Below the pieces are notes generated by a model, which saw nothing but the letters and a program-made list of their open reading frames with translations, had not been told where the DNA came from and searched no databases. The translations under genes and the position numbers were made by a program. This document shows, one piece after another, positions 52,869 to 64,000 of a stretch of DNA of 64,000 nt. Positions within the stretch are counted from its first letter, which is position 1, and every line of letters starts with the position of its first letter. The stretch is from NCBI GenBank assembly GCA_018857735.1, contig JABMCL010002073.1:2057501-2121500 (forward strand), read 5' to 3'. This DNA comes from Alviniconcha marisindica. Lineage: Eukaryota; Mollusca; Gastropoda; Provannidae.

Positions 52869-55800
52869 TCATCCAATGAAGTTGATGACAACAAGGTGCA
52901 TAATGACATGTGCAAATATGAAATCTGCAAATGATCTCTCTGGACTGATGCCAGTGAAATCTGTTTTGTTCTGTGGGTTGGACTGGAGACGCAGACATAC
53001 TGAAACAAAAAGACAAAACTGTATGTGAAGGCTGCAGTCCAAAAATGATGACTAAACTTACATTTGCCAGATTTGGTATGCACAGGATTGGGAATGACAT
53101 TAAATAACTCCTTGGTTTCCTTTAAATATTTAATCTCAAAAGTCTGTTAAAGCTGGTGTTAATGGACAGATGACAGTTGGTGCAACACCAGCAATCAAAC
53201 TTCAATGCAGCTGATGCAGGTGAGAATGGAGAAACCTTGTCATTGACGTTTGGATTTTTGTGGTCCCATTCTTCTCCCCCCCCCCCCCCCCCCCCCCCCC
53301 CCCCATTTTTTTGGGGTAAAAATGCTTTGTAAATAAATTTATGCAAGGTCTGGACTTCTGAAGAAGAGATTTATCATTTACAATGATTACCTTTGAAACT
53401 GATTAATGCTAATTAAACATAAAAACAGCCTATGGGGTTATTTTCACCAGAAACAATTCATACCATGCAACTGCAAAACATTAATTACCTTTGATTAATT
53501 TATTACAGTAAATGTAAAAACAATACCATTGATTCATTTATTATTTAAAGTAAATGTCCCTAGATAGCATTGGGGATGAATTTTCAACAGAAAATATCCA
53601 CACCATGCCAAGCAAGGATTACTGTACCACATTGTGAAACACACTTAGCAGATGTAATGCTGCTACGTGATGCCTGAAATGTGGAGCTTTTAAAATTCTG
53701 TGTGTGCATGTTTGTGCACGGAGCTTGCACATACAAACATTTATACTGAATGGTCCAAAGAGAGACTGCAATGTTTGTCCAACATCTATATAAAAATCCA
53801 CTGTTATTGTAATTTATTAACAAGAAATGGAAATAGAAATTGTTTTTTTAATACCCAGTCAACAATGACAATTATGTATCAGGGTGACTAACAGCAAGAA
53901 ATATCAGCTGCAATCAATCAAGACAAAGTACATTTATTCATATTCATAATGCTGGAATCATATATTCATATCATCCGTCACCTCATTCCACCAGTCAGAA
54001 AAGAACAAGGTTGTCAAGTTGAGAGCTTGTGTGACTGTAAAGTTCTAAGAGAGACACGGCTTGGAGTTAGCACAGAACCCACTGTCACTATGGCTAGAAA
54101 CCTATGAATTTAATCTTTCAGTTTTAGTACGGTAACAATTTAAATAATTTTCCTCTGCTGAGAACAATAAGAACAAAGGTGCACCACAACACAAAAAGAG
54201 TTAAATCTCTTCTTCTTCACAATAAGGGGGAGACCTCTTTAGGTAGATTAATCCTCAGGAGGGTTTGGGTTAACCAGGTCACTCCCATGTTTTTTTCTCA
54301 TGAGTGACCCCATAACCAGTACCACTGTAAAAGTCCTCCTGTCCTCCAGAGACCAAAGTTTCAGCTTATACAAGTTATAGATGGGTGTTGTGAACCAATA
54401 TATATGCACAGAGCGCCTGTGTGTGTTCTGATTTGAGACAGTATAACTATATCCATCAATCCACTGTGTGACAGCGTTTTCCAATCTGTCACCTTATAGT
54501 TATATGAGTGCACTGCAATTCCCTTTCCATGGTAGCACATACTGACTACCTTAGGTCTACAATAAAGCCGTAAAACTTTACAACAGAACACAACACACCA
54601 AGTCTGTGTTGGTCCCCAAACTGATCATCAGGGAACTGTACCACAGGTTTTTGTTGTACATTGTAAACTGCTTTCACAACACTAACCCCCCCCCCCCCCT
54701 CCCCCCCAAAAAAAATGTAAGGAATGTGCGCACCTGATGGGGCTGGCATTGACAAATGGGCGTTTAGCATACTGGCTGTTCATAACATAGTTCCCCTGAT
54801 CAAGGAAATCTGATGTCCATTTTTCTTATACAGTTGTACTTGTAGTAATCACACACACACCAGTAGATGCAAAAGAAAGCTTCTGTGTCATGTGCATGTG
54901 GCAGAAAAGATGTCAGCAATGAGGCAATCAGGGTTTTGACAAGCCATCACAAATCACATTCTGATCATATTGGGCACGTCAGTATAAGATCTCATATTGG
55001 TGATGGAGCCGGTACATATATTGGGCAGTTTCTTGATCTTATATGTCACCGGACATAACTTTAGGTATAAATGTGATGGGAGGGGAGTGTGTGCATGTTT
55101 CACATATAATTGGTTTCTAACAGGCATCGAGGCACTGGTTGTACTTGTAGGCCTGAATCCATTTCACTGACTACCACCAGTGCTTCAGCACTCATCTGGA
55201 CTATATACTGCATTCATGATATAGCAGACAAACTGCTGAAAATGAAATAACTATGCTCGAGGCAATCCAGCGCTGGTCTGCCATTAGCTATCAAGTATCA
55301 TTCCAGGCATGACAGAAGAAGGCACCTGCAGAGGTTCTCACCAAAACTATCAACTGGCATAATATATCATATATATATATATATATATACATATCCAGTT
55401 TTGAACTCCATAACTGAACATTCACGCTTTTCAAAGGCTTCTTCAGTCTTCTCCCCTTGCCCCCACCTGATCCCTTCTGGACACCCTACAACCTAACAAA
55501 GTTGGTCACTGTGGAACTGGACTCTTGGCGATGATGAAACAAGAGCTGTTGAGTGTTACAGTCACACTTGTCACAGGGCAGGTCTTGGGCTGCCAAAGGG
55601 TGGCTGAATCCGAGTCGGGGTACAAAGACAAGTTGTTGCAGTCCCTGATGGTCCGCGGAGGGGGGGAGGGAGGCTATAGTTTCTGTAATCTGCACTACAG
55701 GTGATGCATTTAAAGTGTATCTTCTTCTGTGCGCTTTGGGCTCTGACTCGCCCTGATATAGCCGTACTGGTTGACAGGGCGTAAGATACCACGGTACTTA

Positions 55801-56237
55801 TTAAAAAATATTAAGTTACTTACTTCGGGCTCTGACTTCTAGTTGCTGCAGATCACCACATGGCTATTTACTGTCCATTTACTATTGTGCCAGTGGTCTT
55901 TTGCAACATGTTAATGGTTGAAACGGGTCGCATGATCACAGGATTTCAAATGTACGATGAAACTAAAGCTGTGGAGTCAAGTTACACTGACTGCTCCACG
56001 TCATTAGTCTATAACCTATTATTTACCTCCAAGAACAAACGATCCGACTGTTGAAATGAAACCGGCAAGGAAAGAATTGAAGGGGAAGGTGCCGACCAGA
56101 CAGCAGTAGCCGAACTGGATTACTCCAGTAAGCAAAACGTAAAACAGGTATGCATCAACAATTTTCAATTTCTTCGGCGTCGACTGCATGTACTCATCGT
56201 AGAACCTGGCAACAACGGATCGCAGACTCTCTGGCAT
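52869..56237 (-). CDS. DAD1: DAD1, oligosaccharyltransferase complex subunit
   Basis: Two minus-strand exons, 56237-56027 and 52999-52869, join in frame through a GT-AG intron of 3 kb and give 113 aa, the same length as human DAD1. The ATG at 56237 was chosen because [20 protein letters not shown] aligns without gaps to the human N-terminus. An in-frame ATG 12 codons upstream (56273) is less likely. Recognisable blocks are [55 protein letters not shown] and [20 protein letters not shown] with C-terminal INFIG. Three membrane segments are visible. Family role: integral ER subunit needed for N-glycosylation and named for protection from cell death. It is convergent with AMFR and divergent from the zinc-finger gene. 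Confidence 0.96.
53276..53304 (+). repeat. Poly-C tract (29 C)
   Basis: An unbroken run of 29 C, followed by poly-T, reads as poly-G on the DAD1 sense strand inside its intron. Confidence 0.9.
55735..55800 (+). mobile_element. Retroposon 3' tail-like segment
   Basis: GCCCTGATATAGCCGTACTG followed by GTTGACAGGGCGTAAGATAC resembles the recurring GGTTGACTGGGCGTTAAAA tail. It lies in the DAD1 intron. Confidence 0.4.
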
Positions 56238-56273
56238 CTTGACAGTCGTAAAGACAACTCTGATCTTCTCCAA

Positions 56274-58790
56274 ACGTGGCAGACGCTCAGCACTTCACGC
56301 CCGCCTAGTAGTCATGAGACGAGATTTGAGGATTTTAAGCAACGACTAAAATTTTATATTTATACGAATACATGTAATTTATATATATATTCTACACCAA
56401 ATGTTGGCTTTATTTTTTTTTAATTTGCCAAAAAATAGTACTATTTGACCACGTGACTTTGTCCAGCGTACAAACCTGGTCACGTGATCATTCTTATCGC
56501 CATCTTGACCTGAAGAGGTAAGATAGTCTAGTACCATTTTGAAATGTAGTTCGTGGACAAACACGCATGCACCGCTCTTTGACAATCACGACAAATGCTT
56601 GCAGAGTTACTTGGAAATAATATATATGTGCAATTTCATGTATTTGTCTCAAATATAAGACGCATGATCAAGGTTTTACCAGAGCGGTGTCTCAGTTTGA
56701 GGTGTAGAACGCGCGGTTTTGTGCGAACCACGTTGTACGCAGTCCATCTGGTCTGTTGCCATGTAACAACTAAAATGGACACACATCTGTTAACTTGCAT
56801 AATATCATAAGTTTCCCCGTCAGATGGAGGCGAATCTGTTGGCTAAGAAATGTATGTTCTGATTACAGTAGAAATGTGTTTTATGCCGTGGATTCGATGC
56901 CTGCGGTTGGCTGGCGGTGTGGTACCTGCTGCGGGGATTGTAAAACTTGCGGCTAGGTTTGACTTCAGGTCTTGGCAGGGTGCGGAACCTTTTCAGCCCT
57001 TCTGAGTCACTGTTTCTTCAGAGTCAATATTTGTGCAGACTAGTCAGTGCCTGTTTTGCCTTTGTGTGCACAGCATGCAGTAAGATCTCTCCGCACGTTA
57101 CAAATCCCGTGTCTGCCGCTCGATACAATGTGCGCTAACTGCCGGTTGCATATAAACACACAAATAATGTATAACACATGTAGAATAGTAGCAGAATATG
57201 TAAAAATCATGATTGTGGCTTCTCCTAATGGAAAAAGATGATTTCTCACCATCTGGCCCAGTAAATCACAAAATGTAACCCAAGCTGAAACATAAAGAAA
57301 ATTACTTTTAACTGTCAAGACATGAAGCTAAAATGTCCATTGATTCTCTTATTAATTTTAAGCAGAATCTGCACAGGTCTTATGAAATTCACCCATGAAA
57401 AAAGTGCTTGCAGAACCTTGAGAAAACACAGGTTCTGGCTACCTTTGCTGGATCAAATTCTGCCAGAAGTCAGTTTGAAACTGAATCATTCATTTTGTCT
57501 GTGTATTGACTACAGGGGGGGAGAGAGGGGGGGAACAAAAACTGAAATTTCTTGTTAGGTAAATGACTGGTAGGTGTACTGTAATGCACATTCCACATGC
57601 AGTTTGGCTAAAACAAAAGTGATACAAGGAAGGTAAAGGCTTTTGCGAGGAACACTAATTTATTTTTCAGTGGTAAATCAGTTGGTAAAATGAACGCCCC
57701 CTGGCTTTGTATACTGCTAGCATTTCACCAGGGAAACAGTTGCTTTATGAGCAGTGGCATATTATCAGAAAGAAAAAAAGAAGGTTAAAATTAAACAGCG
57801 AAGCCACATAAACTGCCTTTCATGATGAAGGCAGTATACAATTGGTGGCAAGGAGAGCAGTGTTGTACTTCAGAGTTGGTGTGAGTTTGCGGAAGGTGGT
57901 GGAAAGATATTGAGGAGTTGGTGGGCTGTTCACAAAACAAGTTTGCACTGATTTTGTACTGTCTTCTTGCTGACAAGCATTGGTGAGAAATCATCTGTGT
58001 GAACTGCACTCCTAAATTTTGTGTGAACTGATCTGATGACCAGGTTTTATAAATTATTGCCATACATTAATGCTACATTACCATTAATCATCCTATTAGT
58101 TTGAGAAGAACTATCATACCTTGGTATCAATTCACTTTCGTAATAAATTGTATCTGTGAAGTTGGAATGTAGATGCCTGAATGGCAGGAGATAGTGCTCA
58201 ATTATAAAGTATCATCTGTGTCTTCATGCACAGTATGTGCAGGAAAACAATTACTTGCATTAATTAGTTGTAAAGTTTTTCCTGGCTTTGGGTGGACAGT
58301 GGAATTTGAGTTCACTTTTAGCAAGGGAACAGCAAGAGAGAAGAAGAAGAAAAAGCAACGACAGTGCTTCATTGTCTCTTTTTATTTTATTTCAGTGTAT
58401 GTGGGAAAGCTGAAGAATCTACAAGAAAATCATCATGATGGCTGATGTCACACTTTCATGGTTTTTTATGACACTGCTGCTCTTTGGTTTTATTGAAACA
58501 TTGACATTAATTTGTGCTGGATAATAGCCAAGTGAATCAGTCATTTGAGCTGTATGGATCTGATATTATTTCTCATCTAAAGAATCTCAAAACCACCAAG
58601 TTGTTGCTCAGTAGTTATAAATATGTTGTTGTTTTCATAACTGAATCTGACATAAGGTTTACAAAACAAAGTAGCTGAATAGTGTCTTAGCCCGTGAGTG
58701 CAGGCTGAGTATGGTCAAGTCAGTGCATGTTTGATTTTGACCCTGAGACTCGAGTAATAAGAACTGCTGTTGGGCTTACCTCACTGTGTA
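56274..58790. other. Divergent interval between DAD1 and the zinc-finger gene
   Basis: It contains the probable promoters of both genes near 56280-56520 and then about 2.3 kb that is probably the first intron of the zinc-finger gene. No coding gene is supported. Confidence 0.55.
56450..56522 (+). promoter_or_regulatory. E-box pair, YY1-like site and first-exon donor upstream of the zinc-finger gene
   Basis: CACGTG occurs at 56450-56455 and 56481-56486, the second within GTCACGTGAT, close to the CLEAR/TFEB consensus. GCCATCTTG (56499-56507) matches YY1 core-promoter sites and is followed by GAAGAG|GTAAG (donor at 56518). This is the usual look of a TATA-less promoter with a short untranslated first exon. 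The same E-boxes could also serve DAD1, whose start codon is about 210 bases away on the other strand. Confidence 0.5.
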
Positions 58791-61700
58791 ATGGTCAAAC
58801 AACAGACAGAGGAAGTTCTTCCAAAACAAGAAGAATCTGAAGCCATGGAAGAGGCTGTATGTGTCACCGCACCAGAGGAAAACAGCAGAGACAACCCCCA
58901 GATGACTACTCAAATCCAAAACATATCCATGAAGGAAGTGACTGATCTTATGGCACAGGGAGAGTCTGTGTCTTTTGTTATTGTTGGTGAAGGAGAAGAT
59001 GCTTTGGAGTGGATTCAGCAGACTGCGATCGTTGTTGACAACCAGGTGGTTGGTGAGGATCAGGAAACCCAGCGTGTCGTTGTTATGGAAACTGATGACA
59101 TTGAGCATTCAGTTGTGGCAACTGAAACTTCACAAACAGAGTCTAAGACTGAGGACATGTCAAACTGTACTAATGAACTGGGCGTTCAGAACCGGAAGCG
59201 TTCTGGGTCCCCAACTGGTCAGGTCACACCAAAGATATTGAAAATATCCACAGATGAAGTTAAGAACCAAGTAAGTGTGTGTGCTAAGTCTGAAGGGGTA
59301 CAGAATAATAGTTCTGCAAACACAAAGCCTGTGAATTTCATGATCAGTGAATCTGCAGACAAAAATCTAAACATTACCAAAAGTGTGTCATGCAAATCTC
59401 TCTCCTCACCCGAGTCTCATAAAGTCAAGGTCACACAGGGAAGCACTTCAAAAGAATATTCTCCATTCATCACTATTTATGCCTCATCCAGCTCTGCCTC
59501 ATCACCATCACCTTCAGGCAGCATTAGCAGCAGCACAAATCAAAACTGTGTATCTGGTGGGAAAGTACCCTTACATCAGCAGATCACCATTGTAACAGAG
59601 TCTTGTGCTGTCGGAGCTGCTGCTTCTGTGCACACAACACAGTCTGTTGCAGCTGCAGACTCTGCTGCAGATTGTCAGCCAATAAAGATCAGTTCCCCAG
59701 GTGCTAATGTTGAACTGACAGCTAGCAGTGATAGTGCAGACAGCTTTCATGAAGGAACCAAAATCTCCAAAGAGTCTCAAGAGAGTGCTAAACTGAATGG
59801 AGGAGGGGTGAGCACAGGACTAGTGGATGTAGGGATGGTGTACAGATGTGCAGAGTGTGACTATGCCAGCTCCAACAAGCACTACTACAAGCAGCACGTG
59901 GACCTCGTTCACAACACCGCTCGACCTTTCAAGTGCCCGTTCTGTGACTATGCTGGCAAGCGAGGCCACGCTCTTCGTGAACACCTTATCGTGCACTCAG
60001 CTCAACGCCCCTACAGCTGCCTGCACTGCAATGCCACTTTCCGCAAGAAGGGTCACCTGACCAACCACACCAAGCTTCATGCAGCATCAGCGGGGAATGG
60101 GAACAGTGGCACTGTGGTTGCGATGGGGCATCCAGGTGGCCCTGGCCATCTTGTCAAGGTGAGCCCCCTGGCACAGAGCAACAACGGAAAGCTAGTTCAG
60201 ATCCCCGTCAGCTTTGGCATGGCTGTCAGCAGCCCTGCCATATCCGTCAATGCTGTGCCTGCAGGAAGTGTCACAGCTGTTGCTCCACCTATGCAGAAGA
60301 GTCAACAAAGCAATGCAGTGCCATTGAAGAGGGGCAACTTGTGGTGTGCCCTGTGTAACAAGGAAATGGCAGATGCTGATTCATTTCAGGTAAGACAAAA
60401 CTGTTTTCAGTGACAAAATGGGATGTTAGTTGATTAAATGTAAACTTAAATTAAAGCCAACACTTTTTCGAACTAGTCTTTACTTTTTTCGTGCTGCTCT
60501 TACTCTTAGTCTCAGTACTGCAAGTTATTGCACTTGGTTTTTCACAGAAAATGGTCATTTTGGCACTTCATCAGTTCATGTCTTCAGGCTTTCTCTGTGA
60601 TATGTCCACAGGATCATTCACTGTTCTGTGGTGAGTTCAGAAAGGTAACACTAGGTGCCAAGACACTCTAGAAAGCCCATAATCAACTTCTGCTCCATCT
60701 TATCTCACCTTTGATTTGGAAACAGTTCAAATGTTTGCCTGCCTGACAAGGGCTCTAAAACACTGACTTATGCCTTTTTCGGTCCTCAGCTCTTCCGCAG
60801 TTCTGATTTATAATCAATGCAAGCTTTTTTCATGGTTACTTTGCCTTCTGGTCTGTCTGCTTGGTCATTTGACTCCAGCAGGTCCAAGACAATAGTTTTG
60901 TAACTTCTGTGTATGTGTCCTTCACGCTCTTGTTCTTTTCTCATGCAATAGCCACAGGGTCTTTCAATTTCTGTTCTCTGAATGCAGTGTACTTCCAGTC
61001 CACATGTTTCTCATAGCCTATGGGATCTTTCAGTTTTACAGACTTTTATGAATTTGACCAAACTGGAATGTGTTTTCAGTCTCGTATCATATGCCCATAG
61101 GGTTTCACTGTTGTGTAAGTATTATTTTTACAGTGTACTTAGATTAGTTCATGTTCTCAAACTTCTCTCGTGATGATATACCCAAAACAGTGACAGAATA
61201 TTTTTAACAGTTGTGTATTATTACTATTAAAACACACACACTATTACTCTATTTATAATGTATTTATTCCATAGATTTTTCTTGAAATATGCCCCCAAGA
61301 TTTTCATCTTTCTAGTATTACAGCGTACTTCATCATGTCTCAGAGTCTCAAGATATGTCCACAATTTGTTTAAAAAACAATTATGATTAATTCCCATGTG
61401 CTCCTTTAATCAGTGGCAGCTGGTTCCTTGTCCTTGCTTTTTCTCATAATGTGCATACAGAGTCTTTCACTGGACATTATGTAGCGTAATTATGGTGTTC
61501 TTCATTTGTTACTGTTATTGACTTACTGATAATATGTATACATGATGTACATAGTATTAGTAATATAGTCATTAATGCTATTACTACTAGCAGTAGTTAA
61601 ACTGTTTATTTATACTTCATGTCCCCAAACAATATGTCCATAAGGTCTTTGAGTTTCACTGGTTTCAGATTACTGAATACACTATATGTAGTCATGTACT

Positions 61701-63209
61701 TCATCAGTTCATGTCTCAGACATCAGATTTTTCTGTCAAGAGGCTTTCCATGTTTCACTCTCCTGGGTCCTGTAAATCACAGTGTATACACTAATATTCT
61801 CAACCCTTGGTTCTGATGTGCCCACAGGGTCACCTGCTGACTGTGCATGGAACAGATCATCTCTATGCCTGTGACAGCTGTGAGTTTGTTACTGCCAACA
61901 AGGGGGCAATGATGGGTCACCTCGCAAAGCACATCCCCACTACCACCACCACCACTACCACTGCAGCAACCACCCAGCTTCCGATTGCTGCTGCCATCAC
62001 AGCTCCCCCTTCCATTAGTACCTCCGTTGCCGCTACACCGGTGTATGCTTGTACGCAGTGTGGCTTCACCACGCCCACCATGAGCACCCTGGTTGCCCAT
62101 GCTGCTTCACACAACATTGGTGCAGGGGCCAACTCTAACAACACAAGTTCCATGGCAGTTAAAACTCCACTGCAGTCACAGCAGCATCAGGTAGGAATGG
62201 TGCATATCAACATTGTTTTAGTCTAACTGTAGCTGAAAAGTACATGTAATAGTATTGTTGTCCAATGACTGTTCATGTGATGGTAATTCAGCTAAAGGCT
62301 GTACTGAGTATTTAATTATAAGCTTAGATACATAGATTTTGATTCAGTCAATGGTGAATATAGTGTTTTCTTAATAAATAAGTGAAAAATTGTGTGACAA
62401 ATACATGAGGTCCACACTGAACATTATAACACACTATTACTTAAAAACAACTGTTAGTGCCTGTTGGTGTCCTGATGCAAGTTACTGAATGTATCTCACT
62501 TTTTTCAGCATGTTTTGCCCATGTTATTGTTAATGTAATGTCCCTTTTGTTTTTTGGTAGCTAGTGGACCATAGCCCTTTTTTCATCACAGAGCCGTCAT
62601 CTGTCATCTGTGTTCATCTTCACATGTCCATAGGCATGATTTGACCTGATTTATGTTAAATTTGGGGGTAATATAATAGCAGGAATCATATTTTGTTTCA
62701 GCTGTCCAAGGTGATCTGTTCTGAGTGCGGCCATGTGGCAGACAACACAGAAATGATGCGAGCTCACATGTGGACCCACATCGGCAATGCTGCTGCTGAG
62801 GTAGTTATTACTATGGGATGGGCTTGGGTTGAGAGGCAAGATCCAGCAAGCGTAGGTTGCTTTACCCGTGGAGAGAGCAAGTGCCCACAGTCAGCATGTG
62901 CAGTTGCATCACCCTAGCCCAAGTCCTTCTGTGCTTTAAAAGCAAATGTCTGCAGTTTGTGTGTTTTATTTGGATGCACTTTAAGTTATACTTGTTATAG
63001 ACATACCCTTTTTGTTTTAATACCCTTGATTTTATTTACTTTTTATTATTTTTGTTTTAGTAATGCATCAGCAGTGTGTTGGTGCTGAAGTTCTGAAGCG
63101 CAATAATCATGTGTTTTTGTATGTTTGTGAACAAATATTTAGGCAGTGAATTTAACACCATTCTGGGAGTGGACACCCAGATCACTCAAGAGTGGAGTGT
63201 TTGAAGCTA

Positions 63210-63262
<53 letters not shown>

Positions 63263-63502
63263 CTCCAGCCCAAAGACAAAATTGTACTGCCAGAGTCGCA
63301 GCAACAGAAGCTGCCAGGTGGTGCAGTGTCAGCCAGCACAGCCCAGGCTACACACAGCACCAGCCCTGCAGGATTGAAGACCTTGCCGGAGAATGCTGCT
63401 TTCAAGTGTACAGAGTGCAGCTACATCAGTCGGGATGCATCACAGTTTGTTAAGCATATGCTGGTCCACAAAACCCAGCACAACCAAGCACCCAAACCAC
63501 AG
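58791..63502 (+). CDS. C2H2 zinc-finger protein, at least eight fingers (3' partial)
   Basis: Coding exons 58791-60389, 61828-62190, 62702-62800 and 63269-63502 all join in phase 0 with GT-AG ends, giving 765 residues. The last exon ends in a donor (CAG|GTACTC), so the gene continues past the window. The start is ATG 58791, after an in-frame TAA at 58758. Residues 1-350 are acidic then Ser/Thr/Val-rich without clear domains. Three tandem fingers lie at about 351-431 (YRCAECDY.., FKCPFCDY.., YSCLHCNA..). Single fingers follow: CALCNKEM..H..H across the first intron, YACDSCEF, YACTQCGF, VICSECGH and FKCTECSY. A Thr run sits in exon 2. DNA binding and transcriptional control are inferred from the fingers. 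I do not recognise the orthologue. It is head-to-head with DAD1, and a 5' UTR exon near 56500 is likely. Confidence 0.88.
60390..61827 (+). other. Zinc-finger gene intron 1 (between coding exons)
   Basis: This 1.4-kb intron splits the fourth zinc finger between its cysteines and histidines. Its sequence is loosely repetitive, with recurring CTTCATCAGTTCATGTCTCA and ATATGTCCACA phrases, suggesting a decayed tandem repeat. Confidence 0.7.
63211..63260 (+). repeat. (TG)n microsatellite abutting a splice acceptor
   Basis: This TG run of about 50 bases ends eight bases before the AG of the acceptor for zinc-finger exon 4 (TTCTCCAG, ending 63268). It takes the place of most of the polypyrimidine tract. 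Confidence 0.95.
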
Positions 63503-64000
63503 GTACTCACAGCATGGACTAGCTTTTTATGACCTGTGTTTCCTTATATATATATGTATATGAGTAGCCTCGTTCTCATGAGGGAAATTCTCAGCAGGGT
63601 ATAAGTTGTAATTATAAATGAAAATAATTTGGTTGATTGGTCAGCTCTTGGTTCATAGCTCCATTCTTCTGCTTGTTATACTTGGCAAAGTAAACTATTT
63701 GGATATTTCACGTGTGTCCAGCTGAAGTCTGTTTCACACATTGATTTAATAATCATTAGTAGATTTCCTCTGTGCCAGTAGGTGTATTTTTGATGTATAT
63801 ATATACTACAGCATTTAACTCTTTTCTTTTTTAATAGCTAAAATGGTGGCAGCAACAAGCAGACTTTTTTATGTTGCTAAAATTGTTAAGCTGTATTTTT
63901 TTATTTTTTTGGGGGGGGGGGGGGGGGGGTGTGTTTTCTGGTGTGAGGCTTCGTCCTGATCTCTTCTTTTGGGGGCGTGGGGTGGATATTTGCATAAGAC
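63503..64000 (+). other. Intronic sequence of the zinc-finger gene at the right edge
   Basis: AT-rich sequence follows the donor at 63503, with a poly-G run at 63911-63929. No further exon is visible before the window ends. Confidence 0.7.

Larger units (their letters stand above)
53000..56026 (-). other. DAD1 intron
   Basis: This 3-kb intron has a poly-C run (53276-53304), a (TA)n run near 55370 and a retroposon-like tail near 55740-55800. No other gene is supported. Confidence 0.85.

Noticed and set aside
56238..56273. Twelve-residue N-terminal extension of DAD1 from the upstream ATG
   Set aside because: Start at 56237 gives the same length as human DAD1 with an ungapped N-terminal alignment. 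The extension has no counterpart there.
58770..58790. Upstream TTG extension of the zinc-finger protein
   Set aside because: Animal nuclear genes rarely start at TTG. The in-frame ATG at 58791 follows closely.

Overview
The window is eukaryotic nuclear DNA from an invertebrate animal, most likely a mollusc and probably a gastropod. The genes have GT-AG introns and are separated by long stretches rich in CT, CA, TA and mono-G/C simple repeats, decayed non-LTR retrotransposons and minisatellites. The mollusc call rests on the general look of the repeats and on the gene content; the species cannot be named from the sequence alone.

Layout: (1) 1-13586, + strand: two tandem paralogues of an IFIT-like tetratricopeptide-repeat (TPR) protein with a C-terminal TIR-like domain. 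The first is cut by the left edge. The second is complete (two coding exons, 1014 aa). They are separated by about 8 kb of simple repeats and a degenerate T-rich satellite. An overlapping kappaB/STAT-like site lies about 1 kb upstream of the second gene. (2) 21602-28327, - strand: a four-exon ATG8-family gene of the GABARAPL2/GATE-16 type (117 aa). One of its introns carries a 36/42-bp minisatellite and a duplicated, stop-containing copy of its last exon. (3) 29390-46425, + strand: a 15-exon AMFR/gp78 gene (ERAD ubiquitin ligase, 744 aa). It is head-to-head with the ATG8 gene across about 1 kb containing CRE-, CCAAT- and NRF1-like sites. Its introns carry a 166-bp foldback element, two internally deleted transposon-like composites, and several minisatellites. 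(4) 52869-56237, - strand: a two-exon DAD1 gene (oligosaccharyltransferase subunit, 113 aa). (5) 58791-63502 and beyond the right edge, + strand: a C2H2 zinc-finger gene with eight fingers visible. It is divergent from DAD1, with E-boxes and a YY1-like site followed by a splice donor between them.

As a set, the middle of the window is a proteostasis neighbourhood: AMFR (ERAD), the ATG8-like protein (autophagy, ER-phagy) and DAD1 (N-glycosylation in the ER). The left end is an innate-immunity-like locus. The most unusual item is the IFIT-like/TIR fusion, present as a tandem pair in which a basic patch keeps the same position and both copies keep a glutamate where enzymatic TIR domains carry their catalytic residue. 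All exon joins were checked by reading frame and splice signals by eye. No transcript or database evidence was available.
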